The translations under genes and the position numbers were made by a program. Below the pieces are notes generated by a model, which had not been told where the DNA came from, made no database searches, and worked only from the letters and a program-made list of their open reading frames with translations. Source: a bacterium (GTDB taxonomy: Bacteria > Electryoneota > Electryoneia > Electryoneales > Electryoneaceae). From it: a DNA stretch of 30,504 bases. Position 1 is the first letter of the stretch. Each line of letters starts with the position of its first letter. Shown piece after piece: positions 24,352-30,504 of this stretch. The stretch spans positions 1 through 30,504 of the forward strand of contig JANQEY010000245.1 in assembly GCA_028278125.1 (NCBI GenBank), written 5' to 3'.

Positions 24352-25179
24352 TTAACGTGAAATTATGGACTTGGAAAACCAGGTTAAAATGAAGATAGCT
24401 GTTATCACCAGCACTATCGCTGCACCGGAAGAAATGCTCAAATAGAATGAAAAATACAGGCCGGCGATACCGGAAAACACCGCTATGGCGGACGCCACAA
24501 TCATCATCAGGTAGAGCCGTTCCACGAGCAGGTAAGCTGTCGCAGCAGGGGTAACCAGCATGGCTACCATCAACGCAATTCCCACAGTTTGAAGTGAAAC
24601 AACAATTGCCATCGCAATCAAAACCATCAGGAGAAGATCAAGCAGCTTGGTGGGCATTCGTAAGGTTGTTGCCAGGATAGGATCAAATGATACAACCAGG
24701 AATTCTTTGTAAAGGGCGAAAACGACAATGATTATCAAGAGGCTGAAAATTCCGGTAAGCCACAAGTCGGCCGTTGATACGCCAAGGACATCTCCAAAAA
24801 GGAAATGGGTGAGGTCAGCAGAGTAATTTCTGACTGTAGATATTATCGCGATCCCCAGTGCAAACATACCCGCGAAAATAATTCCTATCGCGGTATCCTC
24901 TTTTACCTTTACACTTTGTCTTATCGCCCCGATACCAATCGCGCTGAGCAGGGCTGCCAGCATTCCCCACCAGAACAGTGGTTTTCTATCTCCACCGCCT
25001 ATTATATACCCAACCGCGACTCCAGGAAGGATCGTATGCGCCAGAGCTCCACCATAGAACGCCATCCCCCTCAGCACAACGTATGTTCCAACAACAGCGC
25101 AGACTACCCCCACCATCACTGCCGCAATTAATCCACGAATCATAAATGGATACTGTAATGGATCAAGAATAAAATTCAA
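24352..25179 (-). CDS. Metal ABC transporter permease (ZnuB/MntB/SitC family)
   Basis: 275 residues from TTG at 25179. This start overlaps the ATPase stop codon in a four-base TTGA and has GGAAGGA upstream; an ATG 27 bases further upstream (25206) is the alternative. The N-terminus FILDPLQYPFMIRGLIAAVMVGVVCAVVGTYVVLRGMAFYGGALAHTILPG is the family hallmark. About eight hydrophobic segments follow, including VALMVAMLVTPAATAYLLVERL-type conserved residues near 210-230. It forms the inner-membrane channel for Mn, Zn or Fe uptake with the ATPase encoded just upstream. No substrate-binding lipoprotein is in the window, so the metal cannot be assigned. Confidence 0.9.
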   Translation of the reverse strand: MNFILDPLQYPFMIRGLIAAVMVGVVCAVVGTYVVLRGMAFYGGALAHTILPGVAVGYIIGGGDRKPLFWWGMLAALLSAIGIGAIRQSVKVKEDTAIGIIFAGMFALGIAIISTVRNYSADLTHFLFGDVLGVSTADLWLTGIFSLLIIIVVFALYKEFLVVSFDPILATTLRMPTKLLDLLLMVLIAMAIVVSLQTVGIALMVAMLVTPAATAYLLVERLYLMMIVASAIAVFSGIAGLYFSFYLSISSGAAIVLVITAIFILTWFSKSIISR

Positions 25180-26021
25180 TGTTCGTGATCCTTCCCGTTG
25201 CAGCATGTATCACCGAGGGCAAGAATTCCGTTTTCCCCTTTTAACAGGTGAAGCCGTCCCCCGTAAGCTTCCTCGAGCAACTCTGCCCTGAAGACATCAG
25301 ACGGGCTACCAAATCCATAGAGGTGTTTATTCAACAGCATTACACTTGTAAAGTTTTCCGAGGCAATATTCAGATCATGGAGGGAGACCATTACCGAAAC
25401 ACCTCGTTCCTGTAACAACTCAAGGATGGTAAAAATGTCATCTCTTGAGCTAATGTCTAGACCGGTGAACGGTTCATCCATAAGAAGTAATGTCGCCTCC
25501 TGCGCCAGGGTACGCGCGATAAATACACGCTGCTGTTGTCCACCGGAGAGATGGCTGATGCGCTTTTTTGAAAGGTCTGTAAGGTTTACCAGGCGGAGTG
25601 CCTCTTCAACTATCGACTTGTCATTTGAGCCAGGGTGACGCAATAAACCCAGCCGTCCGATACGTCCCATCATCACTACATCGGCAACGTTCACAGGAAA
25701 ATTCCAGTCAACCTGACTGCGTTGAGGAACATAGCCGATACAATTATGACCCTCTGGATCATTGCCAAAAATCTGGACGTTCCCAGCAGACGGTTTCAGG
25801 AGACCGGCAATTACCTGGAAAAGGGTTGTCTTTCCGGCGCCATTTGGTCCAATTACCGCAACCCGTTCACCGTGCTTCAATTCAAAAGAGATATTTTCGA
25901 TCGCCAGTTCTGAATTATATCGCACAGATACATTCTTTGCGCTGACAATTGAAGAGGCGTGGTCATGGGGACTGTGTACCATGCCAAACAGGCGAGAAAA
26001 TAGACTTTTGAAATTACTCAA
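25176..26021 (-). CDS. Metal ABC transporter ATP-binding protein (MntA/ZnuC/SitB family)
   Basis: 281 residues. Walker A GPNGAGKT (58-65), Q-loop Gln100 in GYVPQRSQVDWNFPV, signature LSGGQQQR (158-165), Walker B LLLMDEP (178-184) and the H-loop His215 in SLHDLN are all intact. The Q-loop segment with VDWNFPV and DVVMMGR is characteristic of Mn/Zn/Fe transporters of the SitB/MntB type. There is a 28-residue N-terminal extension, and the last residues TCCNGKDHEH are rich in Cys and His, which could bind metal. It powers uptake with the permease encoded directly downstream, with translational coupling through the stop/start overlap. Confidence 0.92.
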   Translation of the reverse strand: MSNFKSLFSRLFGMVHSPHDHASSIVSAKNVSVRYNSELAIENISFELKHGERVAVIGPNGAGKTTLFQVIAGLLKPSAGNVQIFGNDPEGHNCIGYVPQRSQVDWNFPVNVADVVMMGRIGRLGLLRHPGSNDKSIVEEALRLVNLTDLSKKRISHLSGGQQQRVFIARTLAQEATLLLMDEPFTGLDISSRDDIFTILELLQERGVSVMVSLHDLNIASENFTSVMLLNKHLYGFGSPSDVFRAELLEEAYGGRLHLLKGENGILALGDTCCNGKDHEH

Positions 26022-26089
26022 CTATTTTTATCCTGCAATAAATGATTATTAACTGTGAAAACACCGGTAAAATAAGACACGGAAATACG

Positions 26090-26914
26090 TTAACTAACAA
26101 CTTCACCGATAAAAAGGGAGTAATTAAGAAATCCAAAATAGTCGTCCGTATCGAGAATAAACCTGTCAGATCCCGGAGTGCATAGGGATTCGAAATCTGA
26201 CCAGGTTTCTTTTTCAGCATATTCCTTAAGATTTCCCCAGAACATGTCATACGTATATTCCAGTGCCTTCCTGGTGATATCATCAAGTGGAGCCGAAAAG
26301 TATGATGTAAAACAATGCGCGGTTGTATTAACTAATCCTGCTGATTTTAACCATCTTAATGCCCGCAGGTAATGTTGGTCAGGTGATATCGCGCATAGAT
26401 AGGGGCTATGTTCAGCGTATAATTTGTTCAGCTTCGCTTCCAGAACCGGATAACCAGGAAGCAAGCACTGGTTTGCCCAGAATGCTGCCGCCACTTTACC
26501 TCCCGGCTTGACAACACGAGCCAGTTCGCGGAGTGCATCGACCGGATGTTTACCGCCATAGACCGGGTACAGGCAGTCACAACTCCAGGCCAGGTCATAA
26601 GAATATTCCTCGAAAGGAAGATTAAACAGGTCTCCCTTTTTAAAATCGATCTTGTCAGCATAGGGAAGTTTTCCCGCTTGCTGTTCCGCGTAACCAAGAA
26701 ACTCTTGCGAGATATCCATACCGGTTACCCTGCCACCCGGTTGAACTGATTCCGCCAGCCAGAGAGTATGTTTTCCAATCCCGCAACCGGCATCAAGACA
26801 ATCCATTCCCGGGGCTGGGGTCAGTTGGGATATTGCTTGGCGAATTGCCGGTTCTGAAAGGTTTCCAATTGTAATTAACCGTTTCGCGTACTCGCTGAGG
26901 TTGTCCTGACTCAC
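26090..26914 (-). CDS. Class I SAM-dependent methyltransferase
   Basis: 274 residues from GTG, with GGGAG upstream. The Rossmann signature LDAGCGIGKHT (40-50) is followed by the acidic ribose-binding position Asp67 in VTGMDISQEFL and motif II DFKKGDLFNLPFEEYSYDLAWSCDCLYPV. ELARVVKPGGKVAAAFW is the usual strand-4/helix segment of UbiE/Methyltransf_25-type enzymes. The C-terminal 100 residues are helical and aromatic and probably bind the acceptor. Substrate unknown. It lies 68 bases upstream of the ABC ATPase in the same direction, so co-transcription is possible, but a functional link is not apparent. Confidence 0.88.
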   Translation of the reverse strand: MSQDNLSEYAKRLITIGNLSEPAIRQAISQLTPAPGMDCLDAGCGIGKHTLWLAESVQPGGRVTGMDISQEFLGYAEQQAGKLPYADKIDFKKGDLFNLPFEEYSYDLAWSCDCLYPVYGGKHPVDALRELARVVKPGGKVAAAFWANQCLLPGYPVLEAKLNKLYAEHSPYLCAISPDQHYLRALRWLKSAGLVNTTAHCFTSYFSAPLDDITRKALEYTYDMFWGNLKEYAEKETWSDFESLCTPGSDRFILDTDDYFGFLNYSLFIGEVVS

Positions 26915-27015
26915 TGATTAAACTCCCGCATTTCAGAATTCACATTAAAAAAGGACATTGCTGTCCGAATTAATTGTACTAACCTGCCTGGTGACAGAAA
27001 ATTATATCCTGCCTA

Positions 27016-27906
27016 TTAACTCTTACCTGTTCCATATGCCAGGGCTAAACCTGTTTCAACACCTGGAGGTGGTTTTTCAAGTATCTGGCGTGCCAGGGTG
27101 ATATCAAAAGATGTATCAACAGGCATATTACCCTCAGGATCGAATTTCGCAGATTTCATTTCAAGTATACCTGTTGTATCTCGTCCCATGTGACGCAACA
27201 GCATGTTGCCGAAGGTGACCCGGTCGATCCTGTTGGCACCGCCCAGGTGAATTAAGCCCTTAAACGGATGATCTATCAGTTCAATTATTATATTGGATAA
27301 TGAAACAACATCAATCGGACTGCGGAATTGGTCACGGAAAAGAGTTATCGGCTCACCCCGTTTGTCCTTTTCAAGAACCCATTCGGAAAATGATGTGCCC
27401 CGGTACTTTGGACGGCCATAACAGTTATTAAATCTTGTTACCACCGCATTGGAAACAAGGGCAAATGTACTTCGTTCAGCCGCTTTTTTCGTTTCGCCAT
27501 AGACATTCAAGGGAAATGGGGGATCACCCTCACGATAGTTGCCCTTCGCCCCGTCAAACACCTGGTCTGAAGACGCCAGGATTATTCTTGATCCTACCTC
27601 CTCAGTTACCATCCCCAGGTGACGAGTGGCAACATGGTTCACCCGCCAGGCTAATAAAGCCTGTTTACGGCAGGTAGCCGGCATTGAAAGAGCAGCAAGA
27701 TGAACGATACAGCGCGGTTTCATCTCACGGACAATCTTGACGATTGTGTCAGGTGCGGTAAGGTCGGCAAACAATTGGCGTTCCGGCTTCAGGGGCACTC
27801 GACCGGTTGCGCCGTAAATACCCCAGACGTCATCATGGTCTGCAAGATCACCCCAGACCTGGCCGCCGATAAAACCACTCACTCCTGTCACCAAAACAGG
27901 TTGCAC
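27016..27906 (-). CDS. NAD(P)-dependent sugar-nucleotide reductase/epimerase (RmlD-like, extended SDR)
   Basis: 296 residues from GTG, with GAGG upstream. The dinucleotide-binding loop is TGVSGFIG (7-14), followed by CIVHLAALSMP and ASSDQVFDG (111-119), and the catalytic Tyr136 and Lys140 in YGETKKAAE. RFNNCYGRPKYRGTSFSEWVL and the FRDQFRSPIDVVSLSNII block match RmlD-type dTDP-4-dehydrorhamnose reductases, although SSD.VFDG/YG..K also occurs in other extended SDRs. A role in making a deoxysugar for surface glycans is plausible. No other sugar genes are nearby. Upstream it is divergent from the VCBS protein gene. Confidence 0.82.
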   Translation of the reverse strand: MQPVLVTGVSGFIGGQVWGDLADHDDVWGIYGATGRVPLKPERQLFADLTAPDTIVKIVREMKPRCIVHLAALSMPATCRKQALLAWRVNHVATRHLGMVTEEVGSRIILASSDQVFDGAKGNYREGDPPFPLNVYGETKKAAERSTFALVSNAVVTRFNNCYGRPKYRGTSFSEWVLEKDKRGEPITLFRDQFRSPIDVVSLSNIIIELIDHPFKGLIHLGGANRIDRVTFGNMLLRHMGRDTTGILEMKSAKFDPEGNMPVDTSFDITLARQILEKPPPGVETGLALAYGTGKS

Positions 27907-27986
27907 CGGAACCTCATATCAGTATTGAACGGATTTTTCTCATAAAACAGGTAAAATCCGGTATATCTATTGAAAATATGGCTTCC

Positions 27987-27995
27987 TGGTATAAT
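27987..27995 (+). promoter_or_regulatory. Extended -10 promoter candidate of the VCBS protein gene
   Basis: TGGTATAAT is a TGn-TATAAT extended -10 element. No good -35 box lies at the right distance, which is tolerated with this type. The predicted start near 28002 leaves a leader of about 112 bases. Confidence 0.4.
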
Positions 27996-28113
27996 TCTTC
28001 AAGCGTTTTACCTTTCATTCGAAAAAAATCAATGTTGTTGCTTACATCGTAGATAGAGTATCTAGAAAGGTATTTTGTATATTATTTGCAGTTTGACATT
28101 ATGGGACAATAAA

Positions 28114-29883
28114 ATGAAGTTCAAGGCTGCCTTTCCATTATTTACAGCTCTAATCTTGTTTTCATCGAGCCAAGCCCAGGTAGATTTCACCTGGCACACA
28201 ATATCTGAAGATCTATTGTGGCCAAGATCCCTCACTGTCGCTGATATAGATGGAGATGGTGATATCGATATAGTCTGTGCTGGAAGTAACGAACCTGTTC
28301 ATTGGTGGGAAAATAACGGAGCTCTCCTACCACAATTTGAAAATCGACGGGATCTACCTGATAATTTTGATCATTCTTATGGGGTTGTAGCCGAAGATAT
28401 AGATGATGATGGCGATATTGATATCGTTGCGACAGGAGATATAGATGGGAACCCGATAGATGCAAAATGGTGGGAAAATGATGGTAGTAATCCACCATCA
28501 TTCATTGCACATAACCTTGATGAGCATAATGATATAAAAGAACCAATAGGGGTTGGAGATATAGACAACGATAATGATTTAGATATTTGTTTTACCGGTA
28601 TTTGGTTAGATGGTATAATAGTTCACCGAAAAATACTAATATATGTTAATAACAATGAAGGGCAATTTGATACGTTAACAGTTCTATTAGATCTGGATGA
28701 CTCTTTCACGGACTTGAGTCTTGTATATCTTGATGATGATGAGTATTTAGATATTGTAATAGGCTCAGCCTGGGATGGATTAGTATGGGTCAAAAATCTT
28801 GGTGACCTGATCTTTTCAGAGCCGATACTTATAGGCGCTGATGAATTTTGCAAATCATTCCAACCGTGTGATCTGGATAGTGATGGTGATATTGATTTTG
28901 TTGGTTGTTCTTCTCCTGTTGGAGATGAAATCTTCTGGTATGAAAATAATGGTAATGAAGAACCTGAATTTACTTATCACTATTTGGAATTCAGCGGTAA
29001 TCCACAGGCAGTATATGCCTCTGATCTTGATCTTGACAATGATATTGATGTTCTAAATTTATCCGGTGATGCTTTGAACGGATTTTATGGACATTTAAAG
29101 TACTATCTGAATGATGGAATTCAGAATTTTACGGAATATGTAATATCAGATGAATTTTATGGACCTATCGGACCAAATTCGATCACGACAATAGATCTTG
29201 ATTTTGATGGAGATCAGGATATTATAGCCACAGCGGCTTGGTACCCGGTTCTTGCCTGGTTTGAAAATCATACGATCGATGCTGAAATTGAACAATTCCA
29301 CCTTGAATCACCTGAACCGGGATTCGCAACACCAGACACACAAGTTGATCTTGTTTGGAACCAGGCAATCCCGAATTTTGAAACAGACATCACTTATCAT
29401 ATTAAATGCCATGACCACCCGGACAACGATGAAATAATCGCTGTAACGACAGACACAACCTATGTATTCATGGGAGTATCGGGCACACAGTATTTCTGGG
29501 ACGTTAAAGCAGTTGCAGATAATGGGCTTGAACAATGGGCTGAAGAACAGTTCTGGCATTTTACCATAGTAGATACTACAAACGCAGTGGATGATCCATT
29601 TGCTTCCAGTATTCCCACTGAGTTTGCTATACAATCGATTTATCCCAACCCTTTCAACTCTTCAACTACTATAACTGTCGCTTTACCTCATCCTACCAGC
29701 TTGTCATTGCAAGTCTTCAACACCACCGGGCAGAAGATTTCAACAATTGCCGATGGTCAATACTGCCAGGGATACCATGATTTTGTTTTTAACGCTTCAG
29801 GTCTTTCCAGTGGGATTTATTTTGTTCATGCAAGTGCACTTGGAAAGATGAATGAGCTGAGGAAAGTTGTATTGATGAAATAA
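28114..29883 (+). CDS. Secreted seven-repeat VCBS/FG-GAP beta-propeller protein with C-terminal sorting domain
   Basis: 589 residues from the ATG at 28114; an upstream in-frame ATG at 28075 would place 13 polar residues before the signal peptide and is less likely. Signal peptide about 1-22 (LFTALILFSSSQAQ). Seven repeats at about 40-395 carry the calcium-binding pattern DxDxDxDxD (DIDGDGDIDIV, DIDDDGDIDIV, DIDNDNDLDIC, YLDDDEYLDIV, DLDSDGDIDFV, DLDLDNDIDVL, DLDFDGDQDII), each followed by a W.EN.G strand. This is the number expected for a seven-bladed propeller. A fibronectin-like domain follows (about 405-495), then the sorting domain (YPNPFNSSTTITVALP, VFNTTGQKI, GLSSGIYFVHA, KVVLMK). Likely an extracellular binding protein; ligand unknown. 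Confidence 0.9.
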   Translation: MKFKAAFPLFTALILFSSSQAQVDFTWHTISEDLLWPRSLTVADIDGDGDIDIVCAGSNEPVHWWENNGALLPQFENRRDLPDNFDHSYGVVAEDIDDDGDIDIVATGDIDGNPIDAKWWENDGSNPPSFIAHNLDEHNDIKEPIGVGDIDNDNDLDICFTGIWLDGIIVHRKILIYVNNNEGQFDTLTVLLDLDDSFTDLSLVYLDDDEYLDIVIGSAWDGLVWVKNLGDLIFSEPILIGADEFCKSFQPCDLDSDGDIDFVGCSSPVGDEIFWYENNGNEEPEFTYHYLEFSGNPQAVYASDLDLDNDIDVLNLSGDALNGFYGHLKYYLNDGIQNFTEYVISDEFYGPIGPNSITTIDLDFDGDQDIIATAAWYPVLAWFENHTIDAEIEQFHLESPEPGFATPDTQVDLVWNQAIPNFETDITYHIKCHDHPDNDEIIAVTTDTTYVFMGVSGTQYFWDVKAVADNGLEQWAEEQFWHFTIVDTTNAVDDPFASSIPTEFAIQSIYPNPFNSSTTITVALPHPTSLSLQVFNTTGQKISTIADGQYCQGYHDFVFNASGLSSGIYFVHASALGKMNELRKVVLMK

Positions 29884-29897
29884 TATTGTATGAGACA

Positions 29898-29950
29898 CCT
29901 GGGTTGCATCCTCCTTCGTTTTAACTACGGAGGATCAAAGCCAACCCAGG
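29898..29950 (+). terminator. Long two-part hairpin after the VCBS protein gene
   Basis: CCTGGGTTG (29898-29906) pairs with CAACCCAGG (29942-29950), and inside it ATCCTCC (29908-29914) pairs with GGAGGAT (29929-29935). This makes a 16-bp stem with an asymmetric internal loop, 15 bases past the stop codon. No T run follows, so it may be a processed 3' end, a rho-dependent stop or part of the repeat island. Confidence 0.5.
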
Positions 29951-30106
29951 CTACACAAATTAAATTCACACAAAGTGTAGCTTGTGTTGACTCGCAACCC
30001 AAGATTGATCAAATCTTTCCAGTGCGATTTATTTTGTTCAGTTACAGGTAGCCCGGGGAACTCAGGGTTGATGCAGAAGATATTGTTGATTAAGTAGCTA
30101 GGGAAG

Positions 30107-30150
30107 AGATTGCGTCGCTGCACTGCGTTCCGCTCGCAAAGACGTGATTA
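30107..30150. repeat. AGATTGCG...CGCAAAGAC dispersed palindrome
   Basis: TTGCG (30110-30114) and CGCAA (30135-30139) flank a CGCTGCACTGCGTTCCGCT core. This resembles a common bacterial intergenic palindrome that reads GTCATTGCGAG...GCAATCTC in the other direction. The window ends in AGATTGCTTC, which may be the start of another copy. Confidence 0.5.
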
Positions 30151-30226
30151 GGATTAATTTTGTGCAGATTGCGGTACTTGACAATATTCAAAAGATGCAG
30201 AAAGTTCTATATATAAAATAAACTAA

Positions 30227-30258
30227 GTGGGTGGCCCTGTCAGCTTTGATGACAGGGT
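30227..30258 (+). repeat. 32-bp repeat with CCCTGTCA hairpin, copy A2
   Basis: Identical over 32 bases to 16233-16264. The similarity continues for about six further bases with one mismatch (TTATT against CTATT). Same orientation as copy A1. Confidence 0.88.
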
Positions 30259-30289
30259 CTATTCATTTTCTAATGAATGGTATCAGGAT

Positions 30290-30318
30290 AGGTAGCCCGG
30301 GATCACCGTATCCCGGGA
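30290..30318 (-). repeat. 29-bp repeat with CCCGGGAT hairpin, copy B2
   Basis: The exact reverse complement of 16455-16483. It lies about 30 bases after copy A2; in the first island, copies A1 and B1 are 190 bases apart and B has the other orientation relative to A. Confidence 0.88.
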
Positions 30319-30407
30319 GACTAAAACATCATACAGAATATTCTGTGGATCAAACAAAATGACCGAATGACACCCGACACTGATGTCGGATCACCCGGAA
30401 GAATAAA

Positions 30408-30440
30408 TAAACCCTGTTGTCGGAGCCAACAGGGCCACCC
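30408..30440 (-). repeat. Variant of the 32-bp repeat, inverted copy A3
   Basis: On the minus strand it reads GGGTGG, CCCTGTTG, loop GCTCCGA, CAACAGGG, then TTTATTT. Compared with A1 and A2, the last two stem positions of each arm differ (CA to TG on one side, TG to CA on the other), so pairing is kept. The flanking GGGTGG and TTTATTT are shared with copy A1. Confidence 0.8.
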
Positions 30441-30504
30441 AAATGGGACAATTGAATCAGTTCCGGAAAATTTTGCTGATTAAATAAAAAATGGAGATTG
30501 CTTC

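Larger units (their letters stand above)
29884..30504. repeat. Second gene-free repeat island at the window end
   Basis: The last 621 bases hold no credible gene. From left to right: the long hairpin after the VCBS gene, a GCTACAC/GTGTAGC inverted pair (29950-29956 with 29975-29981), a degenerate GTAGCCCGGG element (about 30049-30070), a TTGCG...CGCAA palindrome (30107-30150), the repeats A2 and B2, a CCGACA/TGTCGG hairpin (30374-30389), the inverted repeat A3, and the start of another AGATTGC element at the end. Several modules are shared with 16141-16486. Confidence 0.7.

Noticed and set aside
29935..30123. 62-codon minus-strand open frame in the repeat island
   Set aside because: Covers palindromic repeats; low-complexity product without ribosome-binding site.

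Overview
The window looks like a chromosomal segment of an uncultured-type bacterium of the Fibrobacterota-Chlorobiota-Bacteroidota (FCB) superphylum or a neighbouring candidate phylum. The main evidence is five large secreted proteins that end in the same roughly 80-residue Por/type IX-like sorting domain (YPNPFN ... VYN.LGQ ... G...F.A.GL.SGIYF ... basic C-terminus). Supporting evidence is a PorV/TraF-like outer-membrane barrel, lipoproteins with plain lipoboxes, and frequent GTG and TTG starts next to good Shine-Dalgarno sequences. No rRNA, tRNA, phage, transposase or CRISPR array was seen. The phylum cannot be fixed from this sequence alone.

Layout. 1-1827 (+): the tail of an unknown gene, then two tandem paralogous membrane proteins (DUF3667-like). 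1982-2194 (+): a small Cro/CI-type regulator with palindromes at its own promoter. 2225-3322 (-): a secreted beta-propeller protein. 3473-5519 (-): a three-gene operon with an AlkC-type DNA glycosylase, a GNAT acetyltransferase and a DUF3788-like protein. 5686-9176 (-): a four-gene envelope operon (patatin phospholipase, small lipoprotein, TPR lipoprotein, outer-membrane barrel) closed by a strong terminator. 9278-12298 (-): a 1006-residue secreted protein with its own terminator. 12673-16112 (+): leuC, leuD and an isopropylmalate/homocitrate synthase-family gene, behind a good sigma70-like promoter. 16113-16486: a gene-free island of hairpin repeats. 16487-19076 (-): a thioesterase, an HD-GYP protein and a response regulator with a degenerate GGDEF domain. 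19304-23919 (-): a secreted EEP-fold nuclease and a secreted lamin-tail/OB-fold protein. 24352-26021 (-): a Mn/Zn/Fe-type ABC permease and ATPase. 26090-27906 (-): a methyltransferase and an RmlD-like reductase. 28114-29883 (+): a secreted seven-repeat VCBS/FG-GAP propeller. 29884-30504: a second repeat island.

How the parts relate. The lamin-tail/OB protein and the EEP nuclease together carry the domain set that ExeM/NucH-type extracellular nucleases hold in one chain, and they also share a roughly 108-residue domain I cannot name. They sit next to an HD-GYP/degenerate-GGDEF pair, which suggests, but does not prove, a link between c-di-GMP signalling and extracellular DNA turnover. The patatin operon looks like an envelope lipid or assembly module. 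The most unusual non-coding signal is a set of hairpin repeats shared between the islands at 16.1-16.5 kb and 29.9-30.5 kb. One family has compensatory changes in its stem.
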